64,000 nt of DNA from Haliclona indistincta (GCA_964017065.1 OZ024788.1:13103947-13167946), one strand, 5' to 3'. Positions 45,862 through 58,289 are shown, numbered from the stretch's first letter. Notes: generated from the letters alone by a model not told the origin. Program-made: numbers and translations.

Positions 45862-46444
45862 TTGTTTTTTTTGTGAGGTAGCTAAAAGATTCGACAAGCG
45901 TGATAAAAGAAGTGACTGACAAGTGACTACATTACATGTAGGTCCACATTGATAAAGCGGAAGTGTTGTCAGCGGAAGTGGCGCCACCAAGATTACTAGA
46001 CACAAGTTTTGCTGCCTCTGCAGATGCCTACAATTTGCAGCACAGCTAGGCCAGGGACGTTGCACTCAATGGTGGCACCGTGTGCTTTTCAAGCATGATT
46101 ACGTTGAAGGTGCCTTGAACATCTACTAGAGAACCTGTCTATAGAGCTACCGTATTTCTAAAAATTTGGCATCTCCTTTTTTCGGCACCTTGTTGCTGAA
46201 ATGCATACTAAACCTCCAACTTTCAGCAAGTGCTTTAGTTCTTCGTCACGGTCAGCCAACGCAAAAGGTTCTGTACAACATAGAACAGTTCTTGTTTTAA
46301 GCATGTGCTCGTTGCCACAACTCCAATTATTTGGCAGTTCTGAAACTTCTGTCATAATAATTATCTCGAATATTGGGCACGCAAATCTGAAATTATTGTT
46401 TTTCTCCGAAGTTTTTGAAAAAATACAGTACCGAATCAGTTGTT

Positions 46445-47237
46445 TAATTGGGGCGAGCCTGAGCGAGCCCCAAATTGATTGGCACAATGGCCCACACGGC
46501 GGGGAATGTGGCTATCTGTCACGGGGTAGCGTTTGTCCTTTTCAATGTTCCCGAGGGCTAGGAAACGCCTTTTTAGCATGTGTGCACATTATAATTGACG
46601 CTTGGTTTCGATTTCAAACAAGCTGAAATACCTGGCAATCTGGCAATGATGCAGATGACTCAGGGACGACAACAACAGAGATCAGAGACACCTGAAAAGC
46701 AACAACTTTTACACGACAAGGCCGCTACCAGAAAGTCACCCGATCAACGTGAAAGCGGACGACTGGAGCGACAAAAGGAATATCAAAGGGCCTACCGGAG
46801 ACGCCCGCGGAAAGCAGTAGCTGCAACAGAGCAAACAGTAGCTTAGGTACGTCCAATGAGCTCGTGTGTGATAGCAGTAGAGCCTGCAGTGAGTGAGGAG
46901 ACCGAGGAACCCTATTCATCACATCTTCCAGATACATTGTTCCCATGACGCCTAGGCAAGGAACACACTCAGCAAGAGATAGTTGGAGAAAGTGCACCAC
47001 ATCTGCACTGATTCTATTCACCATCAACAAACCATTAGCGCTGTTAATTAATATTAACATTATAGCACAAAAAATCTGTGGTGAAACTGGTGTTCACATA
47101 AATACAGACTTATCTACTAAAATCTCGACTCACCACATAACCTGGTGCAAATAATAATCATAATTTATGTTATACACTAACAAGGCTAAATTATATCAAT
47201 GCTCAGGCTCGCCCCTGCCATTCCATGAATGTACTAG
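46445..47237 (+). mobile_element. Candidate Helentron-type non-autonomous element, copy 2
   Basis: Same ends as 26391-27144: GGGGCGAGCCTGAGC at 46450-46464, inverse at 47201-47215, terminal hairpin and CTAG-T at 47234-47238. This copy keeps a longer open stretch (about 46595-46846) containing RQKEYQRAYRRRPRK, which may be the first exon of a deleted autonomous parent. The two insertion sites are unrelated outside these limits. Confidence 0.5.
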
Positions 47238-47500
47238 TATATATGAGCATCATATAGCTGGGCTATTTTGGTGATCTGCTATATCTACTATAGTAGAGAA
47301 ATTGTACTGCTGGTGGCATTGTTATAAATTATTTAACATATAGAAGGCATCATTTGACCTATCTAATGAGCAGAATTTTGAACAGAATTTTGAGTACATT
47401 TGGTCTGTTGTCAACATGATGAATGTAGACAACATGGCTGTTCGCTTGGTGCTCTTGCTGTTTTTGTTCGTCCTGCTGGCTGTTCAACGTGCTCTTCATA

Positions 47501-47855
47501 CAGTACCGCTCACGAGTAAGTGGACCAACACCCGCGGGAGACTCGCAGGCAACCCGGGGGTAATTTTGTCTTGCCCGCGGAACCGTGTATCATTAACCGC
47601 GGGTAGATGCGAATACAGAGTGCATCACGCGCTGGTGCGGATACGTGCGAGCACTGTATATGCTCGCGAAAGTCACACAACGACAACGTGAGTCTGCCTA
47701 GCTATCCAGCGGGTCGCGAGTGCATGCAAGGCTGCATGAGGGCCGCGGGTTAGTGTGGTGCGGGTAGCGGGTACACGTTCACGGACCCGCGGGCACCCCC
47801 GAGTTACGCGCGGTTAGCCCGCGGGTTTGAGTACACTTACTCGTGAGCGGTACTG
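47501..47855. mobile_element. Mariner-type MITE inserted in the LINE
   Basis: CAGTACCGCTCACGAGTAAG and its complement bound 355 bases rich in CCCGCGG. TA lies on both sides (47499-47500 and 47856-47857), and removing the insert restores the LINE frame. The GC-rich interior contrasts with the surroundings. Confidence 0.8.
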
Positions 47856-48066
47856 TACTATCTCCTCGGTCATGGCGTTGGCCCCCTCGTCTCATCTTGT
47901 TCCGTATGGTGTGAGTGTTGCTCTCAGTGAGCGTGCTCCCAAGGTTTCCGTTGCCATGTCTCAGTTGTCTACTTGGCGCGTTTTACCATCTACTGCTACT
48001 GTTTGACTCAATCACAGGAGGTCTCCTGCTGTCGCCTCCTTTTATATGTTGCTACTTTTGCTTGGA

Positions 48067-48093
48067 GGAGACGTCTAGGCTAATCCTGGGCCT
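48067..48093 (+). other. Decayed 2A-like ribosome-skipping motif
   Basis: The codons read G-D-V-(TAG)-A-N-P-G-P. The 2A consensus is D-V/I-E-x-N-P-G-P, so a single G-to-T change (GAG to TAG) accounts for the stop. It lies just upstream of the endonuclease domain, where 2A-like sequences occur in other APE-type LINEs. Confidence 0.65.
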
Positions 48094-48631
48094 GCTGGAG
48101 CTGCTCACCAGACTGTTCCTGGGCTTTTTAAGCCCTTGGGTGAGACGCTTGTAAACACTGTATCTGTCTTGTCGTTAAATGCTCGTAGTCTGTTGCCAAA
48201 GATAGATGAACTTGTTGCCCTTTGTTTGGCTACCTCGCCTGATATTGTGTGCATTACTGAGACCTGGCTTGGCCCTGATGTAGCAGACTCTGAGGTGTCT
48301 ATCCCTGACTAGTCTTTGTTTCGTAAAGATAGAAACTGGAGAGGTGGTGGTGTAGCCATGTATGTTCGTCAATGCCTTAGAACAGCAGTGCACCCTGTTC
48401 TTCATTCAGTACCTTCTGCTGCTTCGCTAGAAATTTTATCTTTTCTACTAAACAGCGAATAATTATTGGCACTTTCTATCGACCACCTCATACTGGGTCT
48501 GACTACTTTGCTAGTTTACGAACAACTTCAGCCTAGTGACCTCGAGAACCTGTGTATTTGTGGTGATTTTAACATTGATGTTAATGCTGTTAGTCGTTCA
48601 ACATCTCAACGTTCAACGTCGTTCAACATCT

Positions 48632-49090
48632 ATATAGCAACTGACATTATGCCTTGGTGGGTGGAGCCATGAGACATACAGTTGTAGTGATTTGTCTGTC
48701 TCACCCACACATTTCTCGGTGCTCATTGAAACTAAGCATTGAAACTAGCAAAACAAAGCATTAATTCAGATTTGAATTCTAAAAACTTAACTTTAGAGTT
48801 GTGTTTGTGATATTATTGTGTGTCATACACTGTACTTGCCGTATTACTTCAATAGACACCTGGGTGTTTATTTCAAAATTGAGTTTTGGGTAGAAAAATA
48901 CTCCCAACCGGGGGATTTAAACTGGTGTCTCACGTGGTTATAGACTGACAGCTCCTCGACTCGAGCCATTTGAACTACTTTACATGATCTGTAGTGCGCT
49001 GCTTACTTATTTCAGCCAAGCATTTATTCAGAGAAATATGTTTCCTTGTTATGTGTGATATTGTTGCCATTATCCATAGCAACTACTGTT
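48632..49090 (-). repeat. SINE-like repeat with pol III boxes, copy 2
   Basis: Nearly identical to 45231-45690, with A box complement at 48952-48968 and B box complement at 48913-48923. It truncates the LINE relic. Confidence 0.5.
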
Positions 49091-49109
49091 TCATCAATTT
49101 TTGTTTGCT

Positions 49110-49260
49110 TTAAGGGTGCTTGGAATGACAGTGCTGATGCTATGTATTAAAATTATGTGGTTGCTATCCATGTCAGTCAAAGTAACTGTTTACACGACTA
49201 ACCGCAACCAATAGCAACTGTATACTTGGCGAGCTTTCCAATGGCGCTGCTTGCATTATG
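49110..49260 (+). repeat. Repeat equal to the flanks of FB3 (empty site)
   Basis: AAGGGTGCTTGGAATGACAG through CTGCTTGCATTA matches 43330-43405 joined to 44566-44612, without the fold-back element between. Confidence 0.7.
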
Positions 49261-50192
49261 CAGTTTAACTATGATCATAGTTAAGCGTAGTTAATTGTAC
49301 GACTAGCAAATGCCACCGAATGAGTACGGGGGTGTGTCATCAATGACCAACTACGCATGCGTATAAACAATCACCACGAGGAAGCTGGCTGGAACAGCCA
49401 CCACATTGAGCAGTAGGACCAAATCAGCTGCTCCAAGGACTGTACGTTACTTCAACATCGATGCCGTCCGGAGAGTCTCCAAATATCGGTGATTGGCGTT
49501 CAGCGCTAGCTGAAGTGGGCTCGCGAGGGGCGAGCGTCATGATCAGGGGACCGTGTCCGTGGACTAGTCGTGCTCGCACTTTAGTGAATAAGTTGTGTAA
49601 CTTTCTCACGAGCCAAGACCACATGGGGCAATAGTCTTGACTCTGTTGCAGCCCGTAAGTCACATCACTACGCACGCACACACTCGCATACATGTACTCG
49701 CAGTCACACATCTCACACTCTACACATGCAGACACATCGTGCGCCACATACATACTATTTCACACACGTCTGTTAGGTTGTGACACACACATATATACAG
49801 AGCCATGAACCAGTCATGGGTGTGTGTAGAGTCTGCCGTGTGGGCAGCAGGAGTCAGCCTAAAGGGGCTGATAGTATAGCAGAAGAGCTTACTCTTACCT
49901 TACTAATTATACTTGCTTCATATTGCTGATCACCCGACAAGAGGAGGGTAGGTACAAGAATTATAGATAATGGTATAATAAACGTAGGGTCGAATTGAGC
50001 CTTATTTAGTCACCAGATAGTTATGTCTTGGATGATTAACTCATACTAACAGCTAGGTTTTATTGACTTGTCAAGCCTTCTAGTCACCAGTTTGGTATGT
50101 CTCAGATAATTGACTCATACTAACAGCTAGGTTAGAGAAACATTTTTATTACTTGTTGCAAGGAATATACGAGTAAAAAAAGCATTACTATT
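49261..50192. other. No gene seen; 2x tandem phrase
   Basis: 50015-50135 contains two copies of TCACCAG...TATGTCT...GAT(A)ATT...ACTCATACTAACAGCTAGGTT. The open frame on the minus strand at 49424-49753 has no recognisable features. Nothing else supported. Confidence 0.45.
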
Positions 50193-50519
50193 GTGTCAAG
50201 TCACTGGTATTCATCCACACAATGGAATACGTAATGGAATTGTAATGCATTAGTGCTTCATGCTTACAGTCTACAGTTTATGTTTTACCCTTGCAAGAAA
50301 AGCGAGGCCGCTACACTCCTTGAAAATCAGTCCAAGAGGTTCAAATTAGCAGCTTGGCCAATAATTAGTTTTTACTTTGTGATAAAGAGATGTTGTGGCA
50401 TGCTAGGTATAGTCAAATACGTGTAATTAACACAAATGGAGCCGTTTAGCTATCAGGGATGATTGTGTTGTCTACTATAGTAAACACAATCCATTACTTT
50501 TGTAACCGCACGAGGCATA

Positions 50520-52010
50520 GCCAACCTGCCTCAATGCCCACCCATGGGTGGACTATTCCTGCCGAGGGGGCAGAAGTTAAGTGCCGATAGGGCAGAATCG
50601 AGTCTGCCGATTGGGCAACTTGAGTCTACTTGTGGGTAGACTATTCCTGCCGAAGGGGCAGCAGTTAAGTGCCGATTGGGCAATTTGAGTCTACTTGTGG
50701 GTAGACTATTCCTGCCGAAAGGGCAGCAGTTATGTGCCGATTGGGCAATTTGAGTCTACTTGTGGGTAGACTATTCCTGCTGAAGGGGCAGCAGTTAAGT
50801 GCCGATTGGGCAAAAATTGAGTCTGCCGATTGGGCAACTTGAGTCAGTCTACTTGTGGGTAGACTATTCCTGCCGAATTGGCAGCAGTCAAGTTCCGATT
50901 GGGCAATTTGAGTCTACTTGTGGGTAGACTATTCCTGCTGAAGGGGCAGCATTTAAGTGCCGATTGGGCAAAAATTGAATCTGCCGATCGGGCATCTTGA
51001 GTCTACTTGTGGGTAGACTATTCCTGCCGCCGATTGGGAAAAATTGATTCTGTCGATCGGGCAATTTGAGTCTACTTGTGGGTAGACTATTCCTGCCGAA
51101 GGGGCAGCAGTTATGTGCCGATTGGGCAATATGAGTCTACTTGTGGGTAGACTATTCCTGCTGAAGGGGCAGCAGTTAAGTGCCGATTGGGCAAAAAATT
51201 GAGTCTGCCGATTGGGCAACTTGAGTCAGTCTACTTGTGGGTAGACTATTCCTGCTGAAGGGGCAGCAGTCAAGTGCCGATAGGGCAATTTGAGTCTACT
51301 TGTGGGTAGACTATTCCTGCCGAAGGGGGGGCAGCAGTTAAGTTCCGATTGGGCAATTTGAGTCTACTTGTGGGTAGACTATTCCTGCTGAAGGGGCAGC
51401 AGTTAAGTGCCGATTGGGCAAAAATTGAATCTGCCGATCGGGCATCTTGAGTCTACTTGTGGGTAGACTATTCCTGCCGCCGATTGGGAAAAATTGAGTC
51501 TGTCGATCGGGCAATTTGAGTCTACTTGTGGGTAGACTATTCCTGCCGAAGGGGCAGCAGTTATGTGCCGATTGGGCAATTTGAGTCTACTTGTGGGTAG
51601 ACTATTCCTGCTGAAGGGGCAGCAGTTAAGTGCCGATTGGGCAAAAAATTGAGTCTGCCGATTGGGCAACTTGAGTCAGTCTACTTGTGGGTAGACTATT
51701 CCTGCCGAAGGGGCAGCAGTCAAGTGCCGATTGGGCAATTTGAGTCTACTTGTGGGTAGACTATTCCTGCCGAAGGGGGGGCAGCAGTTAAGTTCCGATT
51801 GGGCAATTTGAGTCTACTTGTGGGTAGACTATTCCTGCTGAAGGGGCAGCAGTTAAGTGCCGATTGGGCAAAAATTGAATCTGCCGATCGGGCATCTTGA
51901 GTCTACTTGTGGGTAGACTATTCCTGCTGCCGATTGGGAAAAATTGAGTCTGCCGATCGGGCAATTAATTTTGAGTCTACTTGTGGGTAGACTATTCCTG
52001 CCGAAGGAGC
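50520..52010 (+). repeat. Satellite array of hairpin-forming units with 450-base higher-order period
   Basis: About 20 units of 45-80 bases are each built from the words GTCTACTTGTGGGTAGAC (6-bp stem) and TGCCGAAGGGGCA / TGCCGATTGGGCA (4-bp stems), joined by ATTCC, GCAGTTAAG and (AA)TTTGAGT. Blocks starting AAGGGGCAGCA(G/T)TTAAGTGCCG recur exactly 450 bases apart (50941, 51391, 51841), showing block duplication. Degenerate words continue to about 52400. Minus-strand open frames rich in CPIGRFNF are periodic by-products. Confidence 0.85.
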
Positions 52011-53744
52011 GGAAGTTGAGTGTCGACTATGCAAAGATTGAGTGTCCTTTCGGACAACTCAAGTCTACTATATTATATAGGTAGACTATTCCTGCCAAAC
52101 ATGAACGTCGATTGGGCAGAATTGAGTGTCCTGAATGGGTAACTCGAGCATGGTATGTGGGAAGACTGCATGGGCCTGCTAAAGGGGCAGAAGTCGAGTT
52201 GTGCCAACGAGGCAGTCTGAGTTCATGTCTATAGAGCTGCCAAGTTGCCAGAAATAATGTCTAATTGATGAAAAACTGTGCTGGCTGATGGTGGGCGAAG
52301 TGAGTGTGCTGTCTGGGCAACTTGGGTCTACCAAGGAAAGTGATCGATAATACTTGCCCATAGAGCAATACAAGCTTTCTAAGTGAACATGAGAAGGTGC
52401 CAATGGGCAAAGACCAAGGAGGTAACTTGTTGTCGGCTGAGGAGCTAGCAATACAAACCTGCCCATACCATGAGCAGAATATTTGATGAAGGTGAAGGTG
52501 TTGAAAAAAAAATTTATCAGGCATTGGAGTCATAGTGCTCAATAATAAAAACCACTAAGTAGGGTATTATGCTAATAAAGCAACTTAAAAGGACTAATCA
52601 GGTGGGCACTGTAAAAGGACAATCTTTCTACAAGCAAGTCGAGTCTGCTAAGCAGGTGAACGGTGCACATGATTATAATCTACCTGTATACAGATAGACA
52701 TAGCGAATAGGGTGGAAGTGTAGTGTGAAGTTAGATAATGACTTCTTGGGCTTCAGTATAGGAAAGGAAGGTTGTGGAAGGTCGAACTGTTGGCGATAAC
52801 TCAGTCTCTGGTGAGCTGATGCGAACACATACAGCCTGCAATTAGAATCAGGTCTTAGCCAGTGAGAATTATGACGATCAAACATTGTCAAATCAAGGGC
52901 TTCAATGTCTTGTCAAACAAATGGTTGTTCAGTCACCTTTTTCTGGTCAAACCAACTCAGCTTTCATAGTGTCAATGAATTGGTTTGTCACTCAGTATTT
53001 GCATCTACTACTGTGGTTTGGTGACAAATGTACTAATAGCTGAGAAAAAATGAGAAAGCCAAACACAATTGCAAATGTCTGCTCTTGAGCAGAAAAATGA
53101 CCGATCGTATTTAAGCTCTTATAGTTGCCTGAAGGATAACCATTGCAGCCACATATAAGCATCTTGAGAAAAGAGGCTAGTATGGTTGGTAAATGCATTG
53201 GAATGGTGGTTTTGGTGGATACGTATTTGGAAGAAAAAATTGAGGTATTTCAATCATACACTTAAAGAGCAACAATATTCCGATGTGTTGGAATAGGTCT
53301 TTTCCTCTCATTAAGATTTTACTTATTGTCATTCATTACTATTTGTATTCACTTATCAAAACAACCTCCATTCCTTCGGGAGTGTGATTCTCCGAAAGGT
53401 TTTCAACATTATATCATATTGTTCTGTCTCTTATCATCATGGCATATCATGAGGAAAAGGTTGCAGACCTAATTTAATAGAGTCAGCACTATACAAGTGT
53501 GGAAAAGGTGTATGTGATTATTATGGAGTAGTGGATAAAATTTTGGGAGAGCTTCGCTCAGTGGGATTAAGTGTGGCTAATGTGTTTGGTGTTAATTGGT
53601 TCTAATTACCCTCCCAGCGAATGGGAGGAGTTAACCTATGGTATGCTGCATTGGCCATAAGCATACCCTGCCTATTACGCAGGGGCTTTAATGATATTCA
53701 TCATCCCAAAAACTATCCATTACCTTGATAGGAGTTAAAATTAA
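52011..53744. other. Decayed satellite edge and unassigned DNA
   Basis: To about 52400 the GGGCA/GTCTAC words fade out. Beyond that I see only AT-rich sequence, with a small hairpin CCTTCGGGAG...CTCCGAAAGG at 53372-53400 and two imperfect GGGAG/CTCCC pairings near 53550-53630. No gene supported. Confidence 0.45.
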
Positions 53745-54135
53745 TTGTCGTCGTACACTGGAACTGGAAATCTATTTGCTTTATGTGATACACTGTGACA
53801 GAATGATATCTTAATGGAAATTTAATGCTGAGAAATTTGGGGAAATCCATGCTGACAGGCACATAACTATATGCTTTCTTGAAAATTTCGGGTCAAATTT
53901 TGACAAATGATCCATTTGGCATCTAGCGTCAGCTTCAGGTAATTAAAAACAAATTTTAGTGAAGAGAAAGCTTGATGGTTCATCAAATTTACAAATTAAT
54001 TTTTATCCCGTCAAAATTACCTGCTGTATGGTACACGTGTAAGATTCGACAAAAGTAAATGTCGTATTTTTTTTTTACAAAAAATGTTTGCAAATCACAT
54101 ATTGGTATTATTGGTATGTACATGTAACTCTGCAG

Positions 54136-54222
54136 TAAGAATTGAAAAGGAATTGATGGATGACAAGAGGATTGAAGAGTTAAAGCAGAAACAGGAGGAA
54201 ATGGAATGTGAACAGGCTATAG
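54136..54222 (+). CDS. Small charged coiled-coil-like exon, copy Y
   Basis: An 87-base phase-1 exon between CTCTGCAG and GTAGGT reads RIEKELMDDKRIEELKQKQE and on to CEQAI. Its phase fits the I9 exon at 58290 (joined: QAI-APLIPLE). Splicing across 4 kb is inference. Expression data would be needed to link it to the subtilisin gene. Confidence 0.45.
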
Positions 54223-54965
54223 GTAGGTACAAGATGGTGTTTGCATCTAAAATGTGAGTATTTGTTTGTGATTAAGGCAAGCCAGGGGTCTATGCAGTTT
54301 AGAAACCACACGAAGCCATACATTGAGCCAAAGCATGAAGTCTATTAACTTTCAAAGTTTCTAGAGCACATGGGGATTTCATTATTTGTGGTTTCTGACT
54401 TGAACCAGCATTGAGTATAATAACTAGAGTTCTAATGAACACATACCCGTGCGCTGAGCTAGGACCTACTCCTGCATTACTGCAACACGCACGTTACGCA
54501 ATGGCTCTGATGTACGTTACATGTGAGACTGAGTGAGGACATCAACATTGATAGGAGGTTGGGTGACACACCCACAATACCGTAAGCGCTCTTACAAGGA
54601 CACGTAGCTTTAGATAGTCATGGATTAGCCACTCGAACAAGGCTTGCCAGCACAGAAAACGTCTTCATAAGACTATCAATTCAGTGAATTAGAAGCTGCA
54701 GAGAGTGTTTTCGTGGAGATTTTCGAGCTGTAAGACGCAAACAGGCGTGTTTTTGATGACACACATATACAGATGGACACAAACGCATAACCCTGGCGCA
54801 TACTGCGCACGGGTAATTATAACAACTGATATTATGCCTTGGTGGGTGGAGCCACGATACATACAGTTGTAGTGTTTTGTCTGTCTCACTCACACATTTC
54901 TTAGCGCTCATTGAAAACTACTAGCAAAACAAAGCATTAATCTGTATTAAATTGTAAAAACTTAG

Positions 54966-55260
54966 TTTAGAGCAGGGGGTTCCAGTGGCGGAAATTTTCG
55001 ACCCCAGGCCTGTTTTTTACATAGCCACAATACCCACCAACCCACTACGTCATAATGTGTCATTATTATAATGATATTCACACGTCAAACTAATTAATAT
55101 TCATGAAAAGATAACGATCGAGACGATCGCGTACACGTATACTTAGCTCATTGTCGATAGCACGGGTGCGTCAGCCTAGTATCGATCGCGATCATACAGA
55201 AAACTACTGCAGCAGCAGAGACCAGAAAGCAACGGCACAACTGCTGTGAATGAGGCCAAG
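54966..55260 (-). repeat. Inverse copy of the 38360-38745 block
   Basis: GCAGGGGGTTCCAGTGGCGG, CACTACGTCATAATG and ATTATAATGATATTCA match the complement of 38575-38745. It is part of the roughly 480 bases absent from copy A1. Confidence 0.55.
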
Positions 55261-55509
55261 ATTAAGCGACTGCCACGTTTCAGAGCACATGCAAGCGCAG
55301 TGCTCGTCACAGAAAAGCACCTGATGCTACGATTGGATAGCTTCTTTCGGCGGTAGAACAACACTCAAGAGCTGAGTGCAGCTGAATCTACTGCAGAAGC
55401 TGGTTAGTAGAGTAACTGCCTGGCTAAGGACCAGCTGCATTATGCTAGCCACGCCTCCAGTCCACAACCTTCTCAGCATATTACATCTTTTACCTGCGTT
55501 TTACTGTGT

Positions 55510-57410
55510 GGGTCATTCCATGTCATTTCAACAACTTTTTGGCATGACCCTCTGGGATTTTCTCGAAACTTGGTATTGTTGAACCCCACATGGTCATATG
55601 ATGCCATAAAAGTTTAAGCTTGATACCTTGTATGGTTTCTTTTAAAACCCTGATTGCATTTTCGACAATAATTATTTCCTACTACTTGCTGTTTAACTAT
55701 TTATAACTTTGTTTTATTTTGTCCTATCAGCAAACTAAAAACATCTCATTGAAGCTGAATAATTGCTCTTTCATATGACGTGCAACACATAGTGCATCGC
55801 ATGTCGTAACTATTTAGCCATGCCCACAAACTTTGATCTTTGATTCTTTGAAAAAATGCTGCGTCAATTTTCATTTTTAACCGATGTAATTTAATAGTAG
55901 TCTATTAGCTACTTGTAAACCAAATTTCATGTTGGGACACAAATGGGAACCTAGCGCTAATCTCTTCAAACTCAGTGTACCTAATGGTTCTATTATAGAA
56001 ACCTAATGATTATCAAACTTTCTTGACAAAATAGATGTTGTGTGTATGTGTATGGACCACTTGGAAGTGTTTAATACATTTTTGAGATATTAGAACGTGC
56101 AAAATGATAAATAGCTAGTTTATAATTGTACATTTATCACTGATGTTTTAATCACACGTACCATAGATATTATCTACTGCACGTACTAAAGATAGTAAAT
56201 GAAAGGTACTATGCAACAGCCCTCTCTCACCAGCTGCTGCCTTCAGAATCATCAGAAATAATCGTGGGACAATATATGTAGTGTTTTCAAGTAATGAACA
56301 AAGAGATTGAGGCTTTTGGAATTTAATTATTGGGATAAATAAATTTTTCTATAAAAAAATTGTAGCAAAGCAACAAGCAGTCTTTATAAGTAATAAGATT
56401 AATTTGAATGTAATTTTAATGAAATAATACTCAATTATTCAATTAATTTTCTGTTATTTATTACCTAGGTTTGCTAGTTAAACCATGTAGTCAAAAAATT
56501 CAGACTATGTTCATAATCACGATACAATCACAGTTTGTATACCAGAAGTGCTTTAGCAATTTATTTTTTCTAATATTATTAAGTTCGATTTTCAGCAAAA
56601 TGTTTAGCATTGTATAGGGCTTTGTATCGTAACAAGTAAAACACCACAAAACCCTGTAAAACAGCTATGGCATGCATGATTGGTCTATTGTCAACTGGCT
56701 TCAACAAGAAAGGTTACTTTACTGATTGTCTACTATCGTTGATTCAAGAACACAAAATTATGTCAGTTGGCTTGTGTGATCAAAGCAATTCCGATTAAAA
56801 ATTGTTCACATAATATTGAATAATTGAAATTCTTGACATCAACATACCTGTAGATTCAATAAGCAGCTATCCTAAGTCATCAAACAGCTAGCCCAAGTCT
56901 TCTCAATGTGTTGATTGGTGTCCAAGTATTACCCAATTATACCCATTTTTTCTAATAAAGCTTGCAAACTAACCTTCCCATTTGTGTCCCAACATGAAAT
57001 TTGGTTTACAAGTAGCTAATAGACTACTATTAAATTACATCTGGTAAAAATGAAAATTGACGCAGCGTTTTTTAAAGAATCAAAGATCAAAGTTTGTGGG
57101 CGTGGCTAAATAGTTACGACATGCGATGCACTATGTGTTGCACGTCATATGAAAGAGCAATTATTCAGCTTCAATGCGATGTTTTTAGTTTGCTTATAGG
57201 ACAAAATAAGACAAAGTTATAAATAGTTAAACAGCAAGTAGTAGGAAATATTGTCGAAAATGCAATCAGGGTTTTAAAAGAAACCATACAAGGTATCAAG
57301 CTTAAACTTGTTATGGCATCATATGACCATGTGGGGTTCAACAATATCAAGTTTCGAGAAAATCCCAGAGGGTCATGCCAAAAAGTTGTTGAAATGATAT
57401 GGAATGACCC
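55510..57410. mobile_element. 1.9-kb element, about 440-bp TIRs, GTGT target duplication
   Basis: GGGTCATTCCATGTCATTTC at 55510 and its near-complement ending 57410. The arms pair for about 440 bases on each side (to about 55952 and from 56974). The 4-bp GTGT (55506-55509 and 57411-57414) occurs once in copy A1, where ACTGTGTATG near 697 is uninterrupted. The centre (55953-56973) is AT-rich without a recognisable transposase. Hence non-autonomous, inserted after the duplication. Confidence 0.85.
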
Positions 57411-58289
57411 GTGTATGTATAATACACACTGTAAATAATTCCAGTGTGAACTTATAACATCTAGTATATTGTCCGTTTATGTCCTTGCCAGAAATAATTG
57501 GACACGACATAAATTGACCGTAGATTATTCCGTAAATTAATGTGGGCGAATTGTGCGGCGAGCATTGAGAAGCTATTGAAAATGCAGTGCCTAAAGCTAT
57601 CGAACGACAGGATTCCTTGGTTAGACGGTGATTCACAGTCTACTGTACCTTAGGCAACTAATCATGACTGTTACTAAGCACTCACGCCTAAGCATGTCAG
57701 TCGTGGACCACATTCTCGATTTTTCGGTGAGCACGCTAGCCTCTTTAAATTTTTATACTAGTTGCTGTCAAAAAGCGCTTGCTTTCTCTGCAGAATAACG
57801 TTCTGTCTGCTGCTTTAGTTTTTCACAAATACTGCCCATAGCAACGCACGTTGAGAATATTAAGGTGGCGCTTCAGCGGAAACAGGAAGTAGTTAATATA
57901 TTATTTATACTTTGTGCAGCTATACCCTTGTCTTTTTTCTACAATACTTTTAGTTATGGATTTCTTGTGTGTGTTGCACAGTCACCTAGTGTTCTCCTCT
58001 TGTTATTCCAAGTTTGAGTGCTGTTGCATAAACAGCATTAGCGGGACGGACAACGCTTGCTGGCGAGCGTTAGGTACACTGTGTGTGACAGCGGCACAGG
58101 ACAGATGAGAATAAATACTACAGACACACTTTCCTTCTTGTGCTTCACATGCATTTGCATCGTTTTTCCCGAAGTAAAGCATGGTTTCTTGAATATTAGC
58201 CAGTTCTGCCACTCACGTGTCGATATGCAGCTATTACATGGATGATATAGCTTACTTCATGTTGTTCTGACATGTTCTCATTTTTTCAG

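Larger units (their letters stand above)
47416..48630 (+). pseudogene. APE-type LINE (CR1/L2-like) remnant with 2A-like motif
   Basis: After removal of the MITE at 47501-47855, one frame runs from ATG 47416 through a hydrophobic leader (MAVRLVLLLFLFVLLAV), a stop at 48003, a second hydrophobic run, GGDV-stop-ANPGP (48067-48093) and then the endonuclease: SLNARSLLPKIDEL, DIVCITETWL, RGGGVAMYV, GTFYRPP and CICGDFNID. These are the N, E, Y and D/N motif strands of APE endonucleases. A stop at 48310-48312 and two frame changes near 48435 and 48530 show it is dead. The copy ends at the SINE-like repeat, so no reverse transcriptase remains. Confidence 0.8.

Noticed and set aside
49424..49753. Minus-strand 109-codon frame
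   Set aside because: No domain, no splice context, and a cysteine pattern that I cannot match to any family.
50520..52010. CRISPR-like array (regular repeats with short variable parts)
   Set aside because: The whole unit is repeated including the would-be spacers, unit lengths vary, and the window is clearly eukaryotic with introns. It is a satellite.
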